From Cymodocea nodosa (taxonomy: Eukaryota; Streptophyta; Magnoliopsida; Alismatales; Cymodoceaceae): a stretch of 64,000 bases of DNA. The DNA lies in NCBI GenBank assembly GCA_036874045.1, contig CM072336.1, forward strand, positions 24,317,501 through 24,381,500, in the 5' to 3' direction. The notes under the pieces were generated by a model. That model searched no databases. It worked only from the letters and a program-made list of their open reading frames with translations, and was not told the origin of the DNA. This document shows, one piece after another, positions 48,571-59,799 of the stretch (its first letter is position 1; each line of letters begins with the position of its first letter). The translations under genes were made by a program, and so were the position numbers.

Positions 48571-49187
48571 CTGATATTAGGTACGTACCATAGTAAGAAG
48601 GAAGCTTCTCCATCACTTTGTTTGTAAATTTCTATAAATATTGGATGTTCTAATTATAACTTTCCTGTTATGGGTTTACTATTCTTAATTTTTCTCTTAG
48701 CTTACCCCCCTTTGATTATTTTTACCATTTCTTTTATGGATCGAATTCCCTTACTCACAATTAATTTTAACGTAATGTCAAAAGATGTTTGTTTACGCGA
48801 GATATATATGGGCATAAAATAATGTTCACAATTCTCACATAAAAATACTTCTCATTAAAAGTAATTTTATTTACAGCCTGTATGCTGTAAGTAAAATTCT
48901 AACTAGATTTAATAAAAATGGCCTAAACTAATGATTATATTCCTTTAAATGGCAAATAACTACTTATTAACAAATAGATGTTGTCCTAAGTTAATAATAA
49001 TAACGACAGCATCATCATCATTAATAACAATAACAATAATAATAACGATAAGTCGAAGATATGTACTGTAGGTTAGATCTGACGCAAAATCTATAAACAA
49101 GCGAAGACGATATACGCGTGAAATAGATATTTTAAATATTTAGCTTAAAGCGTCAATGGCAATGGAATCATTTGCTGGGCAACATGA

Positions 49188-49373
49188 CACGTGTGCTTCT
49201 GCATATCCATAGAAGAAGAAGGACGGTTGCGTCGTCAACTCCCGAGTAACGTCCACTGCCGTTGTCGGCCTTATAATATGAAAGCCAGCTCCATGTAGGC
49301 ACGTACCCTTCCGCCGCCCACGGATTCCAACGTGGCGCCGTCGACACCTGTCCATCGACCACCCCTATTTATA
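49188..49373 (+). promoter_or_regulatory. NCED promoter: G-box/ABRE-like site and TATA box
   Basis: CACGTG at 49,188-49,193 within 'acacgtgtgc', the core of ABA-responsive and bZIP/bHLH binding sites. TATTTATA at 49,366-49,373 is the likely TATA box, predicting transcription from about 49,395-49,400. That places the ATG at 49,387 upstream of the message and supports translation from 49,465. Confidence 0.6.
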
Positions 49374-49464
49374 CCCCCGCCCTCTCATGCAGAGCTCCCC
49401 AGCAAGTGACTGCACCGTCCACCCGCCGATCGTGTCGACCTTCTCTGACGTCTCTGCCTCTGCC

Positions 49465-51391
49465 ATGGCTTCTTATCTGGCCTTCCCTAACATGGCCGTC
49501 TTCCAAGAATTTTCGATGCCCAAGCGTCGACAGCGACCCAGCCCGCTCCGGTGCTCCGGTTGGAGGATGAGTAGTGCTGGTGGTTGTACTTCTCAACAAT
49601 CCATCGTTCGCATCGACGTCCCGCCGCCTGCCTTTTTCAGGGAAGTGGAGCAACAGTACGGGGTCACGACCAGGAAGAGTTCTGTTGGAAGAAGGCAGGA
49701 GGAGGGAGGAAGAAGTACTAGTAGTAGTGAGGGGTACGGGAAGAAAAGTCCACTGCAGTGGTTGGCGGCGGCGGCACTGGACAAGATCGAGGATTCGCTG
49801 ATCCGAAACGTGTTGGAGCGGTCCCGTCCCTTGCCGAGGACCGCCGACCCCACAGTGCAGATCGCGGGGAACTTTGCGCCGGTGGTGGAGCAGACCGTCG
49901 TCCACCACGACCTCCCCGTGACAGCGGGAGTTATCCCTGGGGAGTTGGATGGGGCGTACGTACGGAACGGAGCGAACCCATTGTTCGAACCCGTAGCAGG
50001 GCACCATCTTTTCGACGGCGATGGGATGATTCATGTCGTCCGTTTCCAGGGCGGCTCCGCCAGCTACACCTGCCGGTTGACGGAGACGGAGCGGCTGAAG
50101 CAGGAGAGGGCGGTCGGGCGTGCGGTGTTCCCCAAGGCAATCGGGGAGCTGCACGGCTACTCGGGCATCGCGCGCCTCCTTCTCTTCTACGCCCGCTGCC
50201 TCTTCGGGATAGTCGACGGTAGCAGAGGCGTGGGCGTCGCCAACGCCGGCCTCGTCTACTTCAACCACCGCCTCCTGGCCATGTCGGAGGACGACGTCCC
50301 TTATCACGTCAGGATCGCGGCGGACGGCGACCTGTCGACGATCGGCCGTTACGATTTCGATGGACAGCTCCAGTCCACCATGATCGCGCACCCCAAGCTC
50401 GACCCCATCTCCCACGAGCTCTTCGCCCTCAGCTACGACGTCATCAACAAACCCTACCTCAAATATTTCCATGTCTCCAAAAATGGTACGCATGTGATAT
50501 ATTTACCATAATCGTAAATTACTGGGATTTAATTTTTATCTTAATTATTTGTTACGATGTTCGTACACAGGGAAGAAGTCGCCAGACGTTGAGATTCCGG
50601 TGGACCAGCCGACGATGACGCACGACTTCGCGATCACGGAGAATTACGTGGTAGTCCCCGACCAGCAGATGGTGTTCAAGCTCCAAGAGATGCTCCAAGG
50701 AGGATCACCGGTGGTCCTCGACAGGGAGAAAACCTCCCGGTTGGGGATCCTTCCCAAGTACGCGACGGATGCGTCGGATATTGTTTGGTTCGACGTCGGC
50801 GACTGCTTCTGCTTCCACTTTTGGAACGCGTGGGAAGAGACCGAAACCGGTGAGGTGGTGGTCGTCGGGTCCTGCATGACGCCGCCGGACTCGGTGTTCA
50901 TCGACTCGGACGAGAGGCTCAGTAGCTTATTGTCAGAGATCAGGCTAGACCCAAGAACCGGCGAGTCGACGAGGAGGCCAATCCTCGACGCCTCCGTCCA
51001 GCTCAACCTGGAGGTGGGAATGGTAAACCGGAACCGGCTGGGTCGGAAAACCCGGTTCGCCTACCTCGCGATAGCGGAGCCGTGGCCGAAGGTCTCGGGG
51101 TTCGCGAAGGTGGACCTGTTGACCGGGGAGACGAAGAAGTTCCTATACGGCGGCGACCGGTACGGGGGTGAGCCCTTCTTTCTACCGTCGGAATCGACCA
51201 CCGGGGAAGAAGAAGAAGACGATGGTCACGTGATCACGTTGGTGCACGACGAGGCGATGTCGCGGTCGCAGGTGTTGATCGTCGACGCCCGGAGCTTGGA
51301 GTTGGAGGCGTCGGTGGAGCTGCCATCGAGGGTGCCGTTTGGATTCCATGGGACCTTCGTCAGCTCCGAAGATCTAAAATCACAATGCTAG
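49465..51391 (+). CDS. NCED: 9-cis-epoxycarotenoid dioxygenase (NCED)
   Basis: Plastid non-haem iron dioxygenase that cleaves 9-cis-violaxanthin or 9'-cis-neoxanthin to xanthoxin, the committed step of abscisic acid synthesis. Exons 49,465-50,485 and 50,571-51,391 give 613 aa. The N-terminus ([19 protein letters not shown]...) is rich in Ser/Arg, as a transit peptide should be. The four iron-binding histidines are H309 (MIAHPK), H358 (MTHDFAITE), H423 ([10 protein letters not shown]) and H600 (GFHGTF); their spacing of 49, 65 and 177 nearly matches maize VP14. NCED signatures [17 protein letters not shown] and [14 protein letters not shown] are intact and separate it from CCD1 and CCD4. Odd: an 85-bp GT-AG intron splits Gly341, while NCED genes are normally intronless. 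The in-frame ATG at 49,387 is less likely because it lies only 14 bp past the TATA box. GC-rich exons. Confidence 0.94.
50486..50570 (+). other. 85-bp intron in the NCED gene
   Basis: 'aaaaatg|gtacgcatg' donor and 'tacacag|ggaagaag' acceptor. The intron is AT-rich and has an in-frame stop, between GC-rich exons. Removing it restores [12 protein letters not shown], which aligns with the family's [11 protein letters not shown]. Phase 1. Confidence 0.9.
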
Positions 51392-51779
51392 AATATATAA
51401 AGAATTTTAGATTTAATGTCTTCCAAAAAAAGATTGTCGAAATAAATTAGTCAATTTTTTTATAAAGATAATTTTTTCGTTCACTAAAATCCCAAATCAT
51501 GGCCGAAGTTACACGGATTACCATTGCAAAGTGTCAAATTAATAATCCAACATCTTTTTTTAGTAATCATGCTTTCTCTTTGCAAAATGTTTGGTCTTTG
51601 GCATATTTTTGTTAGCGCGTTTAATTTTTGCGTTTCTCTTTGTTTCAAAAATAAAAGAATAACTCAGAAATCCATGCGTTGAAGGTCCCTTAATTTACCC
51701 ATGATTATTTTTAATCTAGTATGTGAAAATATATTAATATTTTCAAAAAATTGTAGAATTAATTTTTTTTCATTAGCAT

Positions 51780-51965
51780 TTTACTTAAAACAGTTTGTTT
51801 AAGAATTAAAATAAGTAAAGATAAATTTAAAATTACTTGCTAAGTATTATAAGGAAAAAATTTAAATTTATATAATTTGGCGAAAGAATAGATATAGATA
51901 CTTGAAAGAAATGAATTCATGTAACCAATCCTAAGATTATGGCTGGAATTATTGCTGTTGTATTT
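51780..51965 (+). mobile_element. RTE 3'-end fragment
   Basis: 'atttatataatttggcgaaag', then 'gaattcatgtaaccaatcc', 'aagattatggc' and a (GTT)-like tail 'attgctgttgtatt'. Matches the 3' ends of the other RTE copies in this window. Lies 400 bp downstream of NCED. Confidence 0.6.
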
Positions 51966-54089
51966 TAGTTCAAACGACATTATTTTGAGCAAACATATGG
52001 AAATAAACTGATATATAAGTAATACATTTTTAAAAATACTAATGTCTCCTCGTACCTGAGTTTGAAGTGATTGTTACCAAACAATCCCTTAATCATGGGA
52101 TATGATGTTTTACGTGTATAAATAGGAGTATGTGTTTTTTTTTTAAATTGATAAGATGACAATAAGATTTAAATACACAACATTACTTACCTTAGCTGCT
52201 TTGAATTGGTTGTAGCAAATAAAAGTAGACAAAATTGATATAACAAAGACAACAAAGGTGGTGGTACCTATAATCTCCTTTGAAATTCAAATTATGTACA
52301 ACATAAATTCACTGCTATCATCATCGTCAAAAACAAGAATAATGATGATGATGATATATTACACCATATCTATTTTACAACTATGATATAAAAATTTTCG
52401 TTGTAAAAAGATCCCCAATGTTTTTTCTCACACTTACGGTTGAGATAATTTTCCTCATAAATAATGTGCTGTATTTTGTAAACATACATCATCACAGAAG
52501 TATATCAAAAGCAAGTCATGTGAAGTGGTCCGTCCTCGTTACTAAAATCTGGTTCAACGGCAATGGCCTAACCTGTGCCAGCTTGTTGGGCAGCCTGAGG
52601 AGATTCACTATATTATCGCACCCATTAAAGATAAGTTTCCCTGTTCCAAAGTTAATAATCCTGGTGTTTTGTTTCTCTTGACTTCAAGCATTGAAGAGTA
52701 TTAACTCAAGTGTCTAGAACATAATTTGATTATCACAAGAATGCCAAAGACAATGACTGGCAATCACTGCTAAAATTGACAGAATTAACTCAAAGTATCT
52801 AGAGCGTTATTTGATTATACAAGCACAGAAAACTGTGTAAGCGAGATATAATCACTGCTGTATACAAGCACATAAATCTCATCATCATGCATTGATACTT
52901 GACACAGTAAACACTCAAAGCATAATCGAACAAAACAAGTTTTCAAAAGAAATTTGGATGTGAGCTCAGATTGTAACCAGACCCTTCGAAACCCTGCTTT
53001 ATTCTTCAGTATTGGTTCTCTAATGTTGTTTCACAGGTACTATTCATTATGGAACACGAGATTTTAATAAGATCATGATGATGTGACTAGAATCTATAAC
53101 AATAAACAATGACGTGACAGACTGTATTCAAAATCAGAGAGCTTTTCCACATTAACTCTGTTTGAGAGAGAGGTAAACCATAATAGACATAATCTACATT
53201 TCTTTTATAATGGAATTATGTTACCATGAGTAGCTAGCACCAGATGTGCATAATACAATAAGTCACAGACAAGATAAATACTGGTAGCTATCGATGTAAT
53301 TATTGTCACATTATATGATATGGATAATCTCGAATATGCATAATTCAAAGCAACGCCACCTTAAACATTTTCATTAGAAGAAACAATCTAAAGACAATTA
53401 TATTTCACCATTTATTCAGGAACTAGTGCAATCTAAGTGATCCCAGTGAGTAACAAAATATGTGGTAGTTTTCTTTTAAAATTGGTAAGAATATGTAGAC
53501 ATCAAAAATTTGTGTGAGAAATATGAGTTAAAATGGTTTAATAGAATAGAATTTGCACATAGAATAGGATATTGGTGTTAAAGAACATGGTAGTTTTCTT
53601 TTCACTCATTACTAAGTTAATTTTAAGTTAACGTCTATGGCAGGCAGTAGAAACGCTACAACGTATGACCATGCCATGAAACATGACTAAGATTAGATAT
53701 CCTTGAAAACAACTGGATTTCTGCAGATACTTATCGATTAAATCGAAATGTCGACAAAAAATCACATATATTGTTCTTCGAGACACGATGCAAATAGAAT
53801 TACAGACACGCATCACAGATCTTCCATCCCATGACCCTCGTGGAAGAACATGAGTTTTTTATTAACAAGATCAGCTGAGCAACTAAAGGAATTGACCAAC
53901 CATATTCCAGATGAGCAATCACCGTCGACAGGGAAAACAAAACAAGGATCTGTATACAACGCTGATAAAAATCATAAAATATTCGTCATTTTTTCATGAC
54001 ATCTTTGATTTCAAGCTGTCAATCGCATGAATCTTTAAAAAAAAAAAAACAAAGGGCTTCACCTTTTACGCGCGGAAGGCCACAATGCC
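51966..54089. other. Intergenic region between NCED and the OEP7-like gene
   Basis: AT-rich with no recognised coding region. The part next to 54,090 should be the 3' UTR of the minus-strand OEP7-like gene. Open frames near 52,418 and 53,628 have no features of known proteins. Confidence 0.35.
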
Positions 54090-54293
54090 CTAGGAGGGGG
54101 AGGAGGTGGTCTGGAGGAGGGGGTTGCGGGGGGACGAGTCTGGGTCGTAATCGGGGTTCAGGGAGTGGTCGATGGCCTCGCGGCCCCTTTCGAGGCAGGG
54201 CTTGCAGGCCAGCTCGATCGTCAACCACCCCAGCGCCACCGCCGCAATGGCAATCAGGGCGCTCGTGACCGCCGCCATCGGCCTTTCTTTCAC
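54090..54293 (-). CDS. OEP7-like chloroplast outer envelope membrane protein
   Basis: 67-aa single-exon microprotein. After MKERPMAAVTSA, residues 10-27 form one membrane helix (LIAIAAVALGWLTIELAC), followed by KPCLERGREAIDHSLNPDYDPDSS. This matches Arabidopsis OEP7 (6.7-kDa outer envelope protein), with its [24 protein letters not shown]...DPTKDPDD arrangement. OEP7-type proteins are signal-anchored: the helix plus the positive C-terminal flank direct them to the plastid outer envelope. Their exact function is not known. The second Met (54,278) is an alternative start, five codons in. A TATAAAATA at 54,376-54,368 (minus strand) lies 75 bp above the ATG and supports this locus as a real gene. 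Confidence 0.82.
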   Translation of the reverse strand: MKERPMAAVTSALIAIAAVALGWLTIELACKPCLERGREAIDHSLNPDYDPDSSPRNPLLQTTSSPS

Positions 54294-54367
54294 GGCGATC
54301 GCTGGTTTTCTCGGAGGGAACGAAGAAGACGGAAAATTAGATCCAAATGGAAAACGACAAAAATATC

Positions 54368-54376
54368 TATTTTATA
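54368..54376 (-). promoter_or_regulatory. TATA box of the OEP7-like gene
   Basis: TATAAAATA on the minus strand. The likely transcription start about 30 bp downstream leaves a short 5' leader of about 45-50 nt before the ATG at 54,293. Confidence 0.6.
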
Positions 54377-56471
54377 GGGCCCAAGAGCTTTATTTGTTCT
54401 CCCGTGGATTTACATTTACATCCCTCAGAAATTTTCTAGTGTCGAATATATATTTGAAAAATACATATTTATCTACATATCCCTGTAAAAATATAAATAT
54501 TATCATAGATACCACTGTAATTAAATTTGATCATTTACAGACAATTTACTTTAAAAAAGCATCTGAGATTAGTTCATCTGAGCAAGTTAGTTTACTACAG
54601 GGAGGGTTAAAAGTAAACTGAGATTAAGTTTAATTAGGTAACTTTAATGGCATTTAAGTACAATATAAAATTTTACAGAGATATGCAGGTAAATATGCAA
54701 TTTTCAAGAACATACGTATATTTTATGATATTTTTTAATAACATAGAAGTTAAAATGCTTACACATTTTTAACAATATCATTTTATGATATTCTTCAATT
54801 TATTATTAAATGCAGAATTCAATAATGCATCCTATGCACAAATATATCTGAATTTATAATTTCTTTCTAATACAGATAAAAACATGCAACTTCTGATGCA
54901 TTCCTCCTCATTTTGTTTTTATTCAGATCAATTTGGTAATTTCTGGTTTATTTTTTGCTTTTAGTTAACTGAACGTATGTGTTTAAGAAAAAAAAACAAA
55001 TCAAATAAACACTAACCGTCAACAACAAAAGTCTCTTCAGCCTTGATTTATAGAACCGGTGATAATCCTCCTCCACCAGCGCGCTCCTTAGTGTTCCCAT
55101 TTTTGCTTAGGTGTGCTTTTTCTTGAGCCTCGGTGTGCAAGGCTCTTTTTTAATTGTCTCTCTGCCGAAAAAGAAAACCAACTCTCTTTTACAAGTACTT
55201 GGGTTGTGAGTGACAATTCACGTTAGAAAAAGGTTTTAATCATGTTAACGGTGGGTGATTACCACACGAAGCGCCAAAAGGTTGCACCGAAATTTCAATG
55301 AAATATTGGCCGCTGCTTTAAAAGTTCCAAATTCTGCTACTAAAAGAATAATCTCTCTGATACAACAACGCAAGATGGGCTGCCTATGGAATCTGAATTA
55401 CTTGAGGGCAAGGGAAGATTATACAGTTGCTAAGCTACAGAAGTACCTCTTGAGAAATATCAGGTCCATCCACGTTTGGTAGTAGACCCTTTTCGTCCCA
55501 CACTTGTAATCTTGCAGCCTTATAGATTTGCTTGTCTTATATTGGCATGGGACTCAAAGAAACCACAATAAGGACTTATTTTTGTACATTTCCTGTCAAG
55601 TGACAGAAAACGATGAAAAATAGGAATAACAAATAAAATAAAATTATCTATACAATAAAGGAAATGATAAGAAATCTTTTTTAAGGTGTTTATGTAATCT
55701 TAGAAAACTGACAGAAAATACATTATTTAATAATTTTAAAAATTATTAAATAATAAATCAACAAAAATTACTATCAATTTGAAAATAATATTTTATATAT
55801 TAATAATTTATTAAATATAAATGTAACATATAAAATAACTATATATAATTATCATCACAAGTAATTTTTAACGAAAATATTACATATTATTTCTTTTCTA
55901 CGTAAAATACATAATTTGTTCGTGCAATTTATTAATTATTCTCTTTTTTTGTCTTACACTCAAATTACTAGTATAACCTATACTTTCTTTTTCAACGATA
56001 TTAGAAACAAGTTCAAGCAAATCATGAATATTTACTTCAATTAATTCATCTATGAGATCTTTAAGTAAATCTTTTTGATCTTCTTTTTTAATAAAATTAT
56101 GAAAAAAAAAGTGCTTGTAAAATAACAAATCAATGTTTAATTACTCTAAATATATATTTTATTACATTTCTCAATTGTGAATCTCTATAATTAAAATTCT
56201 CCACTACATTATTTGAAACTTGATTATGATCATATCCTTATAAATGATAATGAATACCTTAAAATAAAAAAATAAATTCTAAACAATTTGAAAAACTTAC
56301 ATCTACCAAATAATACTTACATAATGTATACAACATTTAACACTTTATAAAATTCACTATTAAATTACAAATACTATGTAATCAAAAGTAATGTCATATT
56401 AAGTAAGATTTTAAGCAAATATAGTCAAGAAGTAACATCCCAAACATTTACAGTTGATTTTTCTCATCCCC
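54377..56471. other. AT-rich intergenic region
   Basis: Nothing firmly identified. A 75-codon plus frame at 55,255-55,482 (KRLHRNFNEILAAALKVP...) and a 76-codon minus frame at 55,898-56,128 (charged, Leu/Ile-rich, helical-looking) are not recognised. 55,545-55,760 contains 'ggtgtttatgtaatc' and A-rich words like those in other small-element debris of the window. Confidence 0.25.
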
Positions 56472-56813
56472 TTATAATAATATAAGTAATTTCCATATTA
56501 AAATTACACAAACCTCCCCTAGGTGTCTTAAAGTTCTTAGACCACCATCTTTCCAACAAACCTGAGGAACACGACAAGCATACCCTGCATGTTCATAAGA
56601 GCCTCGATATAGCAAAATTTCAAGAAATATTTCTATGGACTGTTTGTTGCACTTCTTCTGCAACAAACACTCATCTTGCGTTAACTCCTCATCAAGAATT
56701 CCAACAAGAAGCTTTTCATGCACAAGGGAAAAAGGGCGTACCAGGATGTTATGCATGTTGTCCATGTTTATTAATGGATTGCAATGCTGTGAAGATGGAA
56801 CTTGCTCCCAGTG
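56472..56813 (-). other. Unrecognised protein-like open stretch
   Basis: Open on the minus strand from just after a stop at 56,816-56,814, through an ATG at 56,765, to 56,472. It encodes HWEQVPSSQHCNPL, then MDNMHNILVRPFSLVHEKL, GILDEELTQDECLLQKKCNK and LYRGSYEHAGYACRVPQVCW. The amino-acid mix is balanced and unlike its AT-rich surroundings, so it may be an exon or a captured or decayed gene fragment. I do not recognise the family and see no matching exons nearby. Confidence 0.35.
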
Positions 56814-57979
56814 CTATAAAAGGACAAGAATTTCTCCATAAGGAAGCTGAAAGTTCCACCATATATCGTAATTTTAAAACATCAAATATTCTTTGAAATG
56901 CAGTGCAATTAAATATTCTTTTAAATGCAGATATGACTAGACACTCTTAACCAGTTAGCAGTTTTTTTTTAATCATCAACAGCTTTGCTTCACTTCCTTT
57001 CCATTTTTTATGGACTTTCCTTGAAATAGGATTAGTGCTGAACTCTCAGATTTGGTCTTGCCAACAAAGCAAATATCAAATCAATGAAATTAAAAGGATG
57101 TGAGTAGATTGGAAGTTATATTTTTTGAATCTATACATAGAAATACTTGGAATAACATCTAGAAATTGAACAAGAAAAGTTGGCATAAATGTATATCATA
57201 GATCATTGATAAAACTAAAGGAAACATCAACACTAGCATAGACAATTTTCTTAAAGTTTCAGACCACTATGGAAAAGTCTAGAAATAGAAAGTAGAAACA
57301 TAATAAACAACTGTGATTCTTCTAGTAGCAAAACAAGAGAGTATCTAATCTATAGGAATTGAGATGCTAGGTTTTCCAATGCTTCCACTCATAGTTTAGG
57401 AAATTGTTAAATGGATTTATCAGTTGCCTTAACAATCAAAATAATCAAACCAGTTAGATGGAAATCAAATTATATCTAAATAATCATATAAATAACTCAT
57501 ACTGATTGTTCTACCAATAACAAGTAATTGAAGTTGTGAGCTAAATAGCAAGCATGAAATAGTTACATTACTACAAGAAAGTAAGGTGACTTAATACACG
57601 GATACTCAATAATATATATAACACAAATATAACATATGTTACATGTTATATTTAATAAGATCACTAACACCTCCCTCAAGATGGGACATATATTTTAGCC
57701 ATGGCTAATTCATGAAAAAGAGACTCAAACACTTCAACATATAATCCTTTCAATGAAGATGTTTTATATACAAAGCATATGAAAATCATCTCTCTTGTGA
57801 CCAATATCCAACATATAGTGAGAACCTACCATGATGTGTTTTTACCATTCATGAAAAGTTGGATTATTAACAATGAAGATTAATGTGTCATAATTCACAA
57901 GTATAGGACCTCGCACTACAGAATCAAATTCCATGAATAAAGATTTAATCTACATCATTTCACAAGCTATCTACACTAT
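56814..57979. other. AT-rich region with possible copia fragment
   Basis: 57,660-57,960 ('cacctccctcaagatgggac' ... 'cataattcacaagtataggac') resembles reverse-oriented copia internal sequence, but no domain can be read. The rest shows nothing. Confidence 0.3.
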
Positions 57980-58254
57980 AGAGCTGTTAGTACTTTAGTA
58001 TTTTGATAATGCAAAAACCTATGTGAGGAAACTAAATTGTATTTCATAGATATGATAGCTCAGTAAAAGATCAAAAAGCAGACGAACAGATGGAGAAAGT
58101 TCCAGAAGATATTGCTATAGAGCTACAGGAAAATTAGACACTTACAGATCTAAGTATCCGAAGAGCAAGTTTAAAGCAACAGCAATACTATCAGATAATT
58201 AGAAGAATAACTATCCGAAATTATAAAGTTTTCGAAAAGTTATGAAAGGCAGTT

Positions 58255-58800
58255 GGTTGAATGATCGGAGAATTAAAGAGTTAACTATCTGAAAGCAAAA
58301 GGAAAATCGAAAAGTTAGAAAGTCTAACTATCCGAAACTTAAGTCATTCAATTAACCACATGCAGAAATTCAGAACAGAAGCTTAAAGGATTTTTCGAAG
58401 AGTTAGGAAGATAACTATCCAACTTTTTTGGTGAGTTACAGGTATAACTTTCCGGAACTTAAGTTATCCTATTACGCACGTGCAGAATGGAGAAGACGGC
58501 AATTAAAAGCTTAAAAAGAAAAATCGAAGAGTTAGATAACTATCCGAAATTTCAAGAGAGTTTCGGTGAGTTACAGTTTAACTATCCGAAACTTAAGTCA
58601 TTGAATTTTCCATGTACAGAAATCCAAACAAAAACTTAAAAGGAAAATCGAAAAGTTATTGAAGATAACTATCCAAAATCTTGAAGCATTTCAGTGAGTT
58701 ACAAGTATAACCATCCGAAACTTAAGTCAGTCTTTTATACACGTGCTGAATTGAAGCAATCGAAAACTTAACGGAATGTTACTGTAGCTAACTATCCGAC
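58255..58800. repeat. Tandem repeat, period about 120-140 bp, within the solo LTR
   Basis: Four or so diverged copies. Each runs 'aaaatcgaa(g/a)agtta', 'aactatcc(g/a)aa', 'ggtgagttaca', 'aactatccgaaacttaagt' and then 'ca(c/t)gtgcagaa'. The word 'aactatccga' or a close variant occurs more than ten times between 58,200 and 58,980. Confidence 0.75.
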
Positions 58801-59339
58801 AGTTAAGTAACAGTTCGGTAGGTTACAGCTACAAGTATTCGATTGAATGACAGCTCGCATTGTATGATCTGAAATCCTACATGGTAGAAAGACTTAAGTG
58901 ATCTTTCGATGAGTTACAAACATTTTTCGAAGAGTTACACAGCTAACTATTCAAAAGGTTAAGAAAATCGGAAGGATATCTTGAAATATCTTTCTGAACG
59001 GTAACTTACTGTATTTGGGACTGAAGTCAAATCAAGTACAGCAGAATAAATCCATTGAAGAGAAAATATGATCATTGGATATTCAAGCATATATACAGTC
59101 AAATCATTGAGTATTCAAAAGGAGCTTACAATTGAGATTACAGATACAATTACATACAGAGATACAGTATACATTGTAGATCAATTACTGATATAGAAGA
59201 AAGCTCAAATTCAGTTCAACAAAGAATCGATTGAAAGCTGGATTTACAAAAAGATTCTTAAAGCTCACCATGTACTGAAAGTCTGATCCAATAAGGATCA
59301 TTTGGTTCGTGGCTTCAACCTAAAAGCTTCATTCAGTTG

Positions 59340-59525
59340 TTAGTTTGAGTTTCGACCTGAAAACTCAAGAGGTTGATTTTCTGAAGTTTATACCCGAAAA
59401 CTTTTGAGTGTTTGTTTTCTGGAGTTTATACCTGAAAACTTCTGAGTGTTGGTTTCTAGAGTTTATACCTGAAAACTTCTGAGTGTTGGTTTTCTAGAGT
59501 TTATATCTAAAAACTTCTGTATGGT
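59340..59525. repeat. Tandem repeat, period about 50 bp, within the solo LTR
   Basis: Four copies of 'gagtttatacctgaaaactt' followed by 'ctgagtgttggttttct', with small changes. It lies toward the 3' end of the LTR. Confidence 0.8.
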
Positions 59526-59799
59526 TGGTTCTTGCTTCGACCTGAAAGCAAATATGTAAGTGTTGAGACACTTAGTGAAACCCAAGTAACCCTTGGAAGT
59601 GGACTAGCCGAGTTAGTGAACCACCTAAAATTCTCTTGTGTTTCTTACCTTTATTTTCGCTGTGCATGATATTTTTATCTGATTATTACTTATGCAAACT
59701 GATTAATCAAATTAATTAGTAAAGTAAAAAATAATCTTAAATTCACACTGTTCTCTATTCACCCCTCCTCTGGTAAAACCATTCGTTCCTAACAAGAGC

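Larger units (their letters stand above)
57980..59799. mobile_element. Solo LTR of a retrotransposon with 5-bp target duplication
   Basis: The LTR is 57,985-59,794 (1,810 bp). It starts TGTTAG and ends CTAACA, a perfect 6-bp inverted terminus. The five bases before it (57,980-57,984) and after it (59,795-59,799) are both AGAGC, a perfect target-site duplication. No internal coding region is present, so it is a solo LTR left by LTR-LTR recombination. The segment '...attctcttgtgtttctt...' and the 'ttcacccctcctctgg' near the end resemble copia LTRs. The interior contains two tandem repeat blocks. Confidence 0.85.

Noticed and set aside
49369-50493. 374-codon open frame on the minus strand opposite NCED exon 1
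   Set aside because: Shadow of a GC-rich coding exon. The plus strand carries the full NCED signature with all iron ligands; the antisense translation has no domain.
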